This document shows positions 8,925 through 16,850 of a stretch of 64,000 nucleotides of DNA, one piece after another. Numbering within the stretch: the stretch's first letter is position 1; the number at the start of each line of letters is the position of its first letter. The position numbers and the translations under genes are program-made. The DNA comes from Roseateles toxinivorans (lineage in GTDB: Bacteria > Pseudomonadota > Gammaproteobacteria > Burkholderiales > Burkholderiaceae_C), in assembly GCF_004362525.1 (NCBI RefSeq), contig NZ_SNXS01000001.1:544520-608519 (forward strand). The letters are read 5' to 3'. The notes under the pieces were generated by a model, which ran no database searches, was not told the DNA's origin, and was given only the letters and a program-made list of their open reading frames with translations.

Positions 8925-9868
8925 TGAGCTCGACTCAAAATTCGGGCCGCATGGCTTGGGGCGTGGTGCTGGCGCTGCTGATCGCGGCACCCTTCATCGG
9001 CCTGTATCCGGTGTTCATGATGAAGGCGCTGTGCTTCGCCATCTTCGCCTGCGCCTTCAATCTGCTGCTGGGCTACACGGGCCTGCTGTCATTCGGCCAC
9101 GCGGCCTATCTGGGCGCGGCGGCCTACGTCACCGGCTGGCTGGTGCGCAGTGCCGGCTGGTCGCCGGAGCTGGGCCTGCTGGCGGGCGTGGTGATCGCCG
9201 CGGGCCTGGGCCTGGTGGTCGGGCTGATCGCCATCCGCCGCCAGGGCATCTATTTCGCGATGATCACCCTGGCGATGGCGCAGATGATTTACTTCGTCTG
9301 CCTGCAGGCGCCGTTCACCGGCGGCGAGGATGGCCTGCAAGGCGTGCCGCGCGGCACCCTGTTCGGTGTGCTGCCGCTGGCCAATGACACGGTGATGTAT
9401 TTCTTCGTGCTGGCGGTGTTCGTGGCGGTGTTCCTGGCCATCATGCGCATCGTGCACTCGCCCTATGGCCAGGTGTTGAAGGCGATACGCGAGAACGAGC
9501 CCCGCGCCATTTCGCTGGGCTACCACGTTGACCGCTACAAGCTGCTGGCCTTTGTGCTGTCCACGGCCATCGCCGGCCTGGCTGGCTCGCTGAAGACCAT
9601 CGTGCTGGGTTTTGCCACGCTGTCGGACGCGCACTGGTCGCTGTCCGGCGAGGTGGTGCTGATGACGCTGCTGGGTGGCATGGGCACCTTCGCCGGCCCG
9701 GTGGTCGGCGCCTTCACCATCATCGGCCTGCAGAACTTCCTGGCCGACCGCGTCGGCGCCTGGGTGACGGTGATCATCGGCGTGATCTTTGTGTTTTGCG
9801 TGCTGGCTTTCCGGCGCGGCATCGTCGGGGAACTGCTGGCGTGGGCGGAGCGGCGCAGAGCGAAATAG
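8924..9868 (+). CDS. livM: Branched-chain amino acid-type ABC permease LivM
   Basis: A 314-residue inner-membrane permease of the LivM type with the family blocks YTGLLSFGHAAYLGAAAY, AIRRQGIYFAMITLAMAQ and LKAIRENEPRAISLGY. ATG at 8924 is preferred to the in-frame GTG at 8921 because AGGAG (8914-8918) is then 5 bases away. It overlaps the livH stop by one base. It is the last gene of the iclR-liv operon. Confidence 0.9.
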   Translation: MSSTQNSGRMAWGVVLALLIAAPFIGLYPVFMMKALCFAIFACAFNLLLGYTGLLSFGHAAYLGAAAYVTGWLVRSAGWSPELGLLAGVVIAAGLGLVVGLIAIRRQGIYFAMITLAMAQMIYFVCLQAPFTGGEDGLQGVPRGTLFGVLPLANDTVMYFFVLAVFVAVFLAIMRIVHSPYGQVLKAIRENEPRAISLGYHVDRYKLLAFVLSTAIAGLAGSLKTIVLGFATLSDAHWSLSGEVVLMTLLGGMGTFAGPVVGAFTIIGLQNFLADRVGAWVTVIIGVIFVFCVLAFRRGIVGELLAWAERRRAK

Positions 9869-10058
9869 CTCGCTTGTCTGCTGCGCAAATGTGCGTTGAT
9901 CGCACCATCGTCCCGCCTGCCGGCAAGGCTCAGGGTTTGCCCGTTGTCGGCCTACTTGACGATGTAAAGCGTATTGTCTTGGGTCACGACAGCAAACGCC
10001 ACGGCATCTTCGGGTAAGTGTTTGTTTCTGTTGAATTTTGCACCCGTGATGCATATGG
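9869..10058. other. Intergenic region after livM
   Basis: No convincing gene is seen here. On the minus strand the last 22 codons before a TAG at 9954-9952 look protein-like (LPEDAVAFAVVTQDNTLYIVK) but have no start codon, so they may be the tail of a lost gene. A sigma-70-like pair (TTGAAT at 10031, TATGGT at 10054, 17-base spacer) overlaps the upstream edge of the sigma-54-type site. Confidence 0.4.
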
Positions 10059-10075
10059 TCGGCACGCTTTGTGCT
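10059..10075 (+). promoter_or_regulatory. Sigma-54 (-24/-12) promoter of PEP-CTERM gene
   Basis: TCGGCACGCTTTGTGCT matches the RpoN consensus (YTGGCACG-N4-TTGCW) with GG and GC exactly 10 bases apart and two mismatches. It lies 99 bp before the PEP-CTERM start codon. In several proteobacteria PEP-CTERM genes are driven by RpoN with the PrsK/PrsR two-component system, which fits. Confidence 0.6.
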
Positions 10076-10173
10076 CTCTTTGCGGAATGCGTCCATATAC
10101 CTCTCGGGTGAACTTGGGCGCTCCATGCACCGGTTGGGGAAATTGACCGGGCTACAACCTCTAGGAGTGTTCG

Positions 10174-10962
10174 ATGACGACAAGAATGACTAAGGCCATA
10201 TCGGCTGTCACGGTGCTGCTGTCCGCAAGTGCGGCACAGGCCGGTTTTGTTGATTTCGTGATACGCGGTACGCCCACGATCACCTACCCGGGCGCCGGGC
10301 AGACCAACTTTCTGGTGCCCAAAAGCGGCGACAAGGCAGGTCTGGGTTCGAATGACATCAATGGCCGCACCTTGGGCAGTTTGCAAAGCGTGGCCATCAC
10401 CCGTATCGACGATCGCAGCTTGTTCACTCCGGGCTCGGGTCCGAACATGGGGCCGTATCTGAACTTCTGGATCACCGACGGCGCCGGCAACTATGCCGTT
10501 GTCGCCAACGAACCCACCAACCCGGATATGCAGGGGCTCTACAACAATGGCTGGGATCTGAGCGCGGCCGATCTGGCCAATACGACAGCGAAGATCTACG
10601 AGAACAGCGACAAGACCTGGCTGCCGGCGGCGACTCGAGACACCAACGGCGACCTGATCAACGATGCCTGGGCGTTCTCCGACCTGTTCAGCTATGAGAT
10701 CAAGCCGCCCTCGATCGCCGAGTTGCTTGATCCGGGCTGGCTTGGCAAGGGAACCGGCCTGCCGCGTGAGCTGGGCACCAACATTGCCTATGGCGTGAAC
10801 TGGGTCTTTGGCGACACCCAGGGGAACTATGTGACCGGCACTGGACCTGGCTATCGGGTACAGGATGCGGCCGTCAGTGCCGTGCCCGAGCCCGCCACGC
10901 TGGGCCTGGTTGGCCTGGCTCTGCTGGGCGTTTGTGCAACGCGCCGCCGCGATAGGGGCTAA
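10174..10962 (+). CDS. PEP-CTERM sorting domain protein
   Basis: A 262-residue exported protein. It has a signal peptide ending SAAQA-G and a C-terminal sorting signal made of VPEPATLGL, a hydrophobic stretch and the basic tail RRRDRG. Such proteins are processed at PEP by exosortase A and usually end up in the envelope or exopolysaccharide matrix. No exosortase gene is in the window. The body matches no enzyme family I recognise. The start follows AGGAG, and a sigma-54-like promoter is upstream. Confidence 0.88.
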   Translation: MTTRMTKAISAVTVLLSASAAQAGFVDFVIRGTPTITYPGAGQTNFLVPKSGDKAGLGSNDINGRTLGSLQSVAITRIDDRSLFTPGSGPNMGPYLNFWITDGAGNYAVVANEPTNPDMQGLYNNGWDLSAADLANTTAKIYENSDKTWLPAATRDTNGDLINDAWAFSDLFSYEIKPPSIAELLDPGWLGKGTGLPRELGTNIAYGVNWVFGDTQGNYVTGTGPGYRVQDAAVSAVPEPATLGLVGLALLGVCATRRRDRG

Positions 10963-11015
10963 TGGTCAGCTTTCCTGAAAGGGCCGGTCTCGGACCCGGC
11001 CCTCTTGAGAAATAC

Positions 11016-11041
11016 AAAAAGCCCGCCGAAGCGGGCTTTTT
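11016..11041. terminator. Bidirectional terminator between two convergent PEP-CTERM genes
   Basis: AAAAAGCCCGC and GCGGGCTTTTT form a perfect 11-bp stem with a CGAA tetraloop, flanked by A-run and T-run, so it can stop transcription from both sides. A weaker hairpin (GGGCCGG/CCGGCCC, 10981-11002) precedes it. Confidence 0.9.
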
Positions 11042-11056
11042 CAATGGCGAGCTCGA

Positions 11057-11830
11057 TCAACTACGCTTGCGGCGGCTCGCGCCGAACAGGCCGGCCAGTG
11101 CCACCCCGGCCAGCGCCAGGCTGCCGGGCTCCGGCACGGCGCCGGTGCCGACGATCACGGTGATCTCTGTGCGAGCGACCTGGCCACTGAGCGAGTCATA
11201 GGCCTCCAGAAAGACCGTGTAGTTGCCGTTGGCGTTCGCATCGAAGGAGTTGACAGGGTTGTCGTAGAAGTCAAGGTTCCAGGACTGCTGCACCAGGCTG
11301 CTGGCCGACACCAGGGTGGCGTAATTGGCCAGCGCGTTGGCGTCTGGAACGGCCTTGACCCCATTATCTTGGGCGGTGGCGCTAGTGCCGAAGTCGTGGT
11401 CGAAATAGGCGAAGCCACTGCGTGGGTCAACGCCGTTGATCGGGTCGAAGACTAGGAAGTTCTGGCCAAAGCCAGGGTTGTAGTCGATGCCCAGCTTGTA
11501 GGTATAGCGGCCCAGCGAGACCGAGTCGTTACCAGTGAAGATCGACCAGTCGAAGTTCCATTTGGCACGCGTGCCAGAGGAGATGCCGGCCGGCTGCTTG
11601 TAGATGCCACCGCCTTGGTCGCCGGTGAACAGGCCCCCACGCTCCTTCGCGCGCAGTCCCAGCTCGAAGCCGCCCGATGTCTTGTCAACGGCAAAATTGC
11701 CGTTCGGATTGCCGTCGCCATAGATGATGTTGGTGCTCAGGTTTGTGCTATAGGTCACTGCGGCTTGCGCGCCAACCGAGGCCGTCGCCACGGCAGTGAG
11801 CGCGATTGACTTGAGAAACAGGTTCTTCAT
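11057..11830 (-). CDS. PEP-CTERM sorting domain protein
   Basis: A 257-residue exported protein with a signal peptide (cleavage after VGAQA) and a C-terminal VPEPGSLAL, hydrophobic segment and SRRKRS tail, the exosortase A sorting signal. The central part is rich in Asn, Gly and Asp and predicted beta, with FAYFDHDFG and NPVNSFDANANG segments; no enzyme family is recognised. The start at 11830 is chosen because the signal peptide begins there (MKNLFLKSIAL). It is convergent with the other PEP-CTERM gene and has its own sigma-54-like promoter. Confidence 0.85.
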   Translation of the reverse strand: MKNLFLKSIALTAVATASVGAQAAVTYSTNLSTNIIYGDGNPNGNFAVDKTSGGFELGLRAKERGGLFTGDQGGGIYKQPAGISSGTRAKWNFDWSIFTGNDSVSLGRYTYKLGIDYNPGFGQNFLVFDPINGVDPRSGFAYFDHDFGTSATAQDNGVKAVPDANALANYATLVSASSLVQQSWNLDFYDNPVNSFDANANGNYTVFLEAYDSLSGQVARTEITVIVGTGAVPEPGSLALAGVALAGLFGASRRKRS

Positions 11831-11936
11831 TCTTCTGGCCCTGATTGAGTGGTGGGTTGAGAACACCGCTGTACAGCAAGGCGCGGGTTCCAAGTCGTTG
11901 CCCAAGCACGAACAGGCTCAAGCACTGATCCCATAC

Positions 11937-11952
11937 GCATAAATCGAGCCAA
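11937..11952 (-). promoter_or_regulatory. Sigma-54-like (-24/-12) promoter of second PEP-CTERM gene
   Basis: On the minus strand TTGGCTCGATTTATGC keeps GG and GC 10 bases apart and matches most of the RpoN consensus, with mismatches at the A of GGCA and in the -12 TTGC. It lies about 107 bp before the ATG, nearly the same spacing as the site upstream of the other PEP-CTERM gene. Confidence 0.5.
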
Positions 11953-12039
11953 GCCCTCAAGTGCTTGATTTCAATACATTTCTTTTTTTCGCCACTACCG
12001 CGACGTAAACAATGCCGACAGATCGCGTTCGGGTTTTCC

Positions 12040-14820
12040 TTAGCTCCCCAAGGTCTTCAGCAGCTGCGCCACTTCCTCGTGCCGCGGGTAGTCCTTGCCC
12101 ATGATGGACAGCTTCTTCAGCTCGGTTCGGGCTGCGCTCGTATTGCCGGACTGCATCTGCATACGGGCCAGGCCCAGCCGGTAGTCGAGCACCTCGGGTG
12201 CCAGGGCGACCACCTGGGTTTGCAGCGCGACCGCCTTCGAGAACTCCTTGGCGTCGGCATAGCTGAGCGCCAGTGTGTCCATCAGCGCCGCGCGGTTGGG
12301 GGCCAGCTTGACCGCCTTTTCCGCCAGGGCCACGGCGCCGGGCTTGCCCTGCTTGACCAGCAGGTAGGCGAGGTTGTTCAGTGCCAGCACGTTGTCGGGC
12401 AACAGCCTGAGCACCTCCCGGTAGCGGGTCTCGGCCAGCACGAGCTGACCCTGGCCCAGCGCGGTGTCGCCAAGATGCAGGATGAAGCGCGCGTCATCGG
12501 GGTGGGACTTCAGCCAGGCCTCAGCCATCTGCTGGGCCTCGGCGGCCTTCTTGCCGGACAACAGCGCCTGATGCAGCCGGGGCGCCAGCTCGGCAGAGCC
12601 GGTCTTGGTCATGGCCTTGCGGAAGGCTGCTGCGGCGGCATCGTGCTTTTGCTGGCTCAGCTCGATCTCGGCCTCGAACACGTGACCCAGCGGGGCATCG
12701 GGCAACTGAGCCTGTACGCGGCGGGCAATGGCCAGCGCTTGCGTGGGGTTCTTCTCGCGCATCGCCAGTGCGATGCCGGCACGCTGCACGTCCAGATTGG
12801 CGGGGGCCAACTCCATCGCCCGACGCACGCTGGCGCCGGCGGCCTCGTTGTTTTTTGCGGCCAGATGGGCTTCGATCAAGCGCAGCTGCGGCCGGGGCGA
12901 CTTCGGCTCCAGTGCCGCCATCTTGTTGAAGGTCGAAATGGCCTGGTTGAGGTCGCCGGTGATCTGCTGTATGCGGCCCAGGCGGTCCATCAATTCGACA
13001 TTGTTGGGCAGGGCTGCGACGGCACTTTGGGCCGCGGCCAGGGCGAGCTTGTTGTCGCCGGCCGAGGCATGTAGGTCGACCAGTGCGGCGCGCGGCCCGA
13101 CGGCGTTGGGCTGGGCCTTGATGGCGGCGTTGAGCCGGGTGGCGACCTCCTCCTGGGTGCCGCCGCTGCGTGCCGCCAATTCGGCCAGGGCCATCTGCGC
13201 CTTGGCATTGCCGGCGTCACGCGCCAACACCGCCTCGAGGCGGGCGCGGGCGGCCTCGGGCTTGCCGTCCGCCACATCCAGCGCCGCCAGGCCGAGAATG
13301 GCCGGGAAGAAGGTGGCATCCTTGCCCAGGGCCAGTTCGAAGTGCTTGCGTGCACCGGCGGCATCGTTGCGCACCGAGGCAATGCGGGCGCGCAGCAGAT
13401 CGGGCAGCGGGTGCTTGGGGCGCTTGGCGGCCAGCGCATCGACGGCCTTCAGCGCGGCGTCGAACTCCTTGGCGCGCAGGCGCTCGCGTATCAGCGCGAG
13501 GTCGGCGCTGGTGCCGGCATCGGCCTTGGCGATGGTCTCCAGCTCGCCCAGCGCCGTCTCCCCTTGACCTTGGCCCAGGCGCGCCATTGCCGCTGAGGCC
13601 TGAATGCGTTTGTCCTCGGGCTTGAGCTTGGCGGCCTGTGAAAAACTCGCCTCGGCCGCCTTGGCATCGCCCGACATCAGCTGGGCCCGGCCTTGCAGTA
13701 CCAGCAGGTCGGCATCCGGCTCGCCGCTGCCGAGCAGCGGCTTCAGCGTGGCCATGGCCTTGTCCGCCTGGCCCATGCCCAGATACAGCTGTGCCAGCAG
13801 GATGCGCGGCGGCGCCGCCTGCGGCGCGGCCTGCACGGCCTTGGCCAGCAGGGCCTCGGCCTGAGGCATCGCGTTGAGCTTGACCTCGGCCTGACCGGCC
13901 AGCATCAACAGGCGAGGGTTCTGCGGCGAGCCGCGCAGCAGCAGCTCGGTGATTTCCTTCGTGCGTTTGGCATCGTCCTTGCGCAGCGCCTGGGCGGCCT
14001 CGAAGTATTGGGTCTGCGGATGCTGGGGCAGGATCTTCTTCAGTGCGGCGAACTGGATGTCGGCGGCCTCGAAGTCGCGCTGATCAAGCAGCAGAGAAAT
14101 CAGCGCGCCGTGGGCCGCGACCATATCGGGCTGCAGGCGCAGCGCCTCCCGGAAGGCTGCCAGCGCCGGTGCCAGATCGGTGGGCTTGGCCTGCAGCAGC
14201 AACTCGCCCTTGAGCCCCCAGGCAGGGGCATGGTCGGGTTTGGCCGCCAGCAACTCGTCGATCAGGGCCTTGGCCGATCCGGCGTCGCCACGACTCGCCT
14301 TCAGTCGAGCCTTGAGCATCATGGCCGGCGGGTAGCCGGGCACGCGCTTCAGGGCGCTTTCGATCGCGGCGTCTGTGGCCTCCGGCGCCTTGGTGGCCTG
14401 ATGAGCCATCGCCAGCTGAGTGTGCAGCTCCGCGGCGGCGGCGCTTTCCTTCAGCTCCTCCTTGCCATACTGCTGCAACAAGGGCGCGAAGTTCTTCTGA
14501 GCCACCATCACTGCGGCCAGCAAGGGCAGCACCTCGTCCTTGGCATGACCCGCCTCAAGAGCGCGGCGCAGCTCGATCTCGGCCCCGGCGGCATTGCCCG
14601 TCTGGAACAGCACCTTGCCCAGCAGAAAGCGGCCAGCCGCTGACTTCGGCTCCTTCTGCAGCAGGTTCTTCAGCTCTATCGTCGCTGCGGCGGTGTCATT
14701 CTTGGCCAGGTAGCCGTGGGCCGAGGCGAGCAGTTCCTTCTCCGAACCGCCCCCACAGGCGGTCAGTACCAAAAGCGTGCTGATCCACAGAGTGGTGCTT
14801 ACCCTAGCGACGACGGCCAT
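12040..14820 (-). CDS. prsT: XrtA/PEP-CTERM system TPR-repeat lipoprotein PrsT
   Basis: A 926-residue lipoprotein with lipobox LTAC (cleavage before Cys in VLTACGGGS) followed by a long array of tetratricopeptide repeats (for example DLAPALAAFREALRLQPD and DLNQAISTFNKMAALEPKSP). This matches PrsT, a TPR protein that co-occurs with exosortase A and PEP-CTERM proteins and is linked to exopolysaccharide export or anchoring. ATG at 14820 follows AAGGGA. No sigma-54 site is seen upstream, unlike the two PEP-CTERM genes beside it. Confidence 0.85.
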   Translation of the reverse strand: MAVVARVSTTLWISTLLVLTACGGGSEKELLASAHGYLAKNDTAAATIELKNLLQKEPKSAAGRFLLGKVLFQTGNAAGAEIELRRALEAGHAKDEVLPLLAAVMVAQKNFAPLLQQYGKEELKESAAAAELHTQLAMAHQATKAPEATDAAIESALKRVPGYPPAMMLKARLKASRGDAGSAKALIDELLAAKPDHAPAWGLKGELLLQAKPTDLAPALAAFREALRLQPDMVAAHGALISLLLDQRDFEAADIQFAALKKILPQHPQTQYFEAAQALRKDDAKRTKEITELLLRGSPQNPRLLMLAGQAEVKLNAMPQAEALLAKAVQAAPQAAPPRILLAQLYLGMGQADKAMATLKPLLGSGEPDADLLVLQGRAQLMSGDAKAAEASFSQAAKLKPEDKRIQASAAMARLGQGQGETALGELETIAKADAGTSADLALIRERLRAKEFDAALKAVDALAAKRPKHPLPDLLRARIASVRNDAAGARKHFELALGKDATFFPAILGLAALDVADGKPEAARARLEAVLARDAGNAKAQMALAELAARSGGTQEEVATRLNAAIKAQPNAVGPRAALVDLHASAGDNKLALAAAQSAVAALPNNVELMDRLGRIQQITGDLNQAISTFNKMAALEPKSPRPQLRLIEAHLAAKNNEAAGASVRRAMELAPANLDVQRAGIALAMREKNPTQALAIARRVQAQLPDAPLGHVFEAEIELSQQKHDAAAAAFRKAMTKTGSAELAPRLHQALLSGKKAAEAQQMAEAWLKSHPDDARFILHLGDTALGQGQLVLAETRYREVLRLLPDNVLALNNLAYLLVKQGKPGAVALAEKAVKLAPNRAALMDTLALSYADAKEFSKAVALQTQVVALAPEVLDYRLGLARMQMQSGNTSAARTELKKLSIMGKDYPRHEEVAQLLKTLGS

Positions 14821-14943
14821 TGAGTGTCCCTTGTTGTTGTTGCCCCGCGATTGTGGGAGCAAATGGACCGTGACCACAGCATGCAAGCCGGGGGGAGCGT
14901 GACTTGTGCTCAGCTCCTGTGGTCTTCGGGTTCTGCGATCCTG

Positions 14944-15258
14944 TCACTTCTTCTTGATCGCCGGACGTATCAGCGTGCGCTGGAACCAGGCCTCGTTCAT
15001 GCGCAGCAGGAAGGGGGCGTTGACGGGAAAGCCCGACTGGTCACCCAGCACGGCCTCGTTTCCACATCGCGGGCACATGGCAGTCTGCTGCGCGACCGCT
15101 GCCGGGTCGTCGACACGGTCCAGGTCCAGGCCGGCCCAGGCGGTGATCTCGTCGGGCGGGAAGATCTGCATGCAGTTGCAGCAGCCGCAGAGCTTGCTGG
15201 CCTGGATCTGGGCCCAGTTGTTGGTCGTGTAGCGGTAGGCGGCAAGAAGCTCGTTCAT
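14944..15258 (-). CDS. Small cysteine-rich (zinc-ribbon-like) protein
   Basis: A 104-residue cytoplasmic protein with two cysteine clusters, CGCCNC near residue 24 and CPRC near residue 62, which together could bind one zinc ion as a ribbon. A conserved-looking segment, MQIFPPDEITAWAG, lies between them, and the tail PAIKKK is basic. No signal peptide is visible. The family resembles uncharacterised cytoplasmic proteins; I do not recognise a function. It is divergent from the adenylating enzyme. Confidence 0.7.
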   Translation of the reverse strand: MNELLAAYRYTTNNWAQIQASKLCGCCNCMQIFPPDEITAWAGLDLDRVDDPAAVAQQTAMCPRCGNEAVLGDQSGFPVNAPFLLRMNEAWFQRTLIRPAIKKK

Positions 15259-15376
15259 GATGGTCGCCGGTATTGCGAAGGGCTGTGACGGCCCAGTGGA
15301 CTCGATTGCCCGCCGTCGGTCAAGTTGGGACAGACGCCGGGTTTATAGTCGTTCGGCCCACCGACCAGGATGCCTT

Positions 15377-16840
15377 GTGCTGACCGAAAAAATATTTGCC
15401 CAGGCGCGAGCCACGCCCGACAAGCCTGCCTTCATCCACAACGGCGCGGCCTGCAACTATGCCGAATTCGCGCAGCGCCTGGTTCAGGCCGGCGCGTACC
15501 TTTCGCAGCATGTTCCGACGACTGACCACCCGGCGGTGCCTGGTGTGGCGGTGTTGTGCGTCGAGCACCTGGCCCAGGCCTGGGTGTTGGGCATCGCCCT
15601 GCGCAGGCTGGGGCTGACCACGGTATCGGTCGCATCCGTCCAGGAGATTGACGGGCTCGGGCTTGACAATGTCCGTTGCCTGGTGAGCTGGGCGGCGGAG
15701 AGCCCACCCGACCTCGCGGCCCTGGCAGCACGAACCGGTTGGCCCTGGATCAAGGTGCCCACGGATCTGGGCCCCGTTGCTGTGGTCGGCGAGCAGGCCT
15801 GGCCTGCAACAACGGTTCATGTCGCAGGCCACATCATCCAGACCTCGGGCACCACCGGGGCCTACAAGAAGATCCTGCGCGATGCGGCGGTGGAGGTCAG
15901 CACGCTGGACCTGCATGCCGACATCAACGGCATCGACGCCTCATCGCTGGTTTTTGTGCGCGACTTCCCGCTGTGGACGGCGGGTGGCTACCGCTGGCCG
16001 CTGCTGAGCTGGCACCGGGGGGCGACGGTGGTGTTCCAGCAGTGGCGGGACTTTCATGTGCCCCTGCTGTCACAGCCGCTGACCCATGTGTTTGCCACGC
16101 CGATGACGCTGATGTTTGTGGGCGACCCGGAGCTGCCCCTGCGCCGCAATGACGCGATGCGTCTGCTGGTCACTGGCGGGGCCATGCCGCGTGCCCTGGT
16201 GGCGGCGCTGCAGCAGCGGTTGACGCGGCAGGTCTACACGGTGCTGGCCTCCACCGAGGCGCTGACGGTCGCCGCCACCCTGGTCGAGAACCGGGACGAT
16301 CTGGCCTGGCACAGCGTTCATCCCGCGCGCGAGGTGCAGGTGGTGGATGAGGCGGACCGGCCGCTGCCTGCAGGGCAGAGCGGACTGCTGCGGATCCGCA
16401 TCCTGGATGGCGTCAGCGGCTATCTGGGCGATGAGGCCGCGTCGCAGGAGTTTTTCCGCGATGGCTACTTCTACCCAGGGGATCTCGCCGTGCTGCATGC
16501 CGACGGGCGGCTGGCGCTGTGCGGCCGCGTCACCGATGTCATCAATGTGCTGGGCAACAAGATCGCCACCGCCCCTATCGAGGCCGCATTGCAGCAGCGG
16601 CTGGAGGTCGATGCCGTGTGCCTGCTGTCGCTGCCCAAGCCAGGTGCCGATGACGAGGTGCACATCGCCATCGAGTCCAGCCGTGCGTTGAGCCAGGCCG
16701 AACTGCAGGCGGCGGCCAATGATCAGCTGAAGATCTTTGGCCAGGTGCACTTTCATCTGCTGAAGCAGCTCCCGCGCAACCGCATGGGCAAGGTGCTGAG
16801 GCTGGCCCTGCGCCAGCAGCTGTTGGCGGGCCTGCCTTGA
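15377..16840 (+). CDS. AMP-dependent acyl-CoA ligase / stand-alone adenylation enzyme
   Basis: A 487-residue ANL-superfamily enzyme that activates a carboxylate with ATP. Core motifs are the phosphate loop QTSGTTGAYKKIL (near residue 155), the hinge region FYPGDLAVLHADGRLALCGR and the C-terminal catalytic lysine in PRNRMGKVLRLAL. GTG at 15377 is chosen because AGGA (15367-15370) sits 6 bases before it and homology starts at LTEKIFAQAR. The phosphate loop is slightly unusual (AYK instead of xPK). No carrier-protein domain is attached, so the acceptor is probably CoA or a separate carrier protein; the acyl substrate is unknown. Confidence 0.78.
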   Translation: MLTEKIFAQARATPDKPAFIHNGAACNYAEFAQRLVQAGAYLSQHVPTTDHPAVPGVAVLCVEHLAQAWVLGIALRRLGLTTVSVASVQEIDGLGLDNVRCLVSWAAESPPDLAALAARTGWPWIKVPTDLGPVAVVGEQAWPATTVHVAGHIIQTSGTTGAYKKILRDAAVEVSTLDLHADINGIDASSLVFVRDFPLWTAGGYRWPLLSWHRGATVVFQQWRDFHVPLLSQPLTHVFATPMTLMFVGDPELPLRRNDAMRLLVTGGAMPRALVAALQQRLTRQVYTVLASTEALTVAATLVENRDDLAWHSVHPAREVQVVDEADRPLPAGQSGLLRIRILDGVSGYLGDEAASQEFFRDGYFYPGDLAVLHADGRLALCGRVTDVINVLGNKIATAPIEAALQQRLEVDAVCLLSLPKPGADDEVHIAIESSRALSQAELQAAANDQLKIFGQVHFHLLKQLPRNRMGKVLRLALRQQLLAGLP

Positions 16841-16850
16841 TGCCTGCGGC

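Noticed and set aside
9952-10386. Minus-strand frame ending LPEDAVAFAVVTQDNTLYIVK
   Set aside because: The tail looks protein-like, but most of the frame is antisense to the PEP-CTERM gene and its promoter; no start near the tail.
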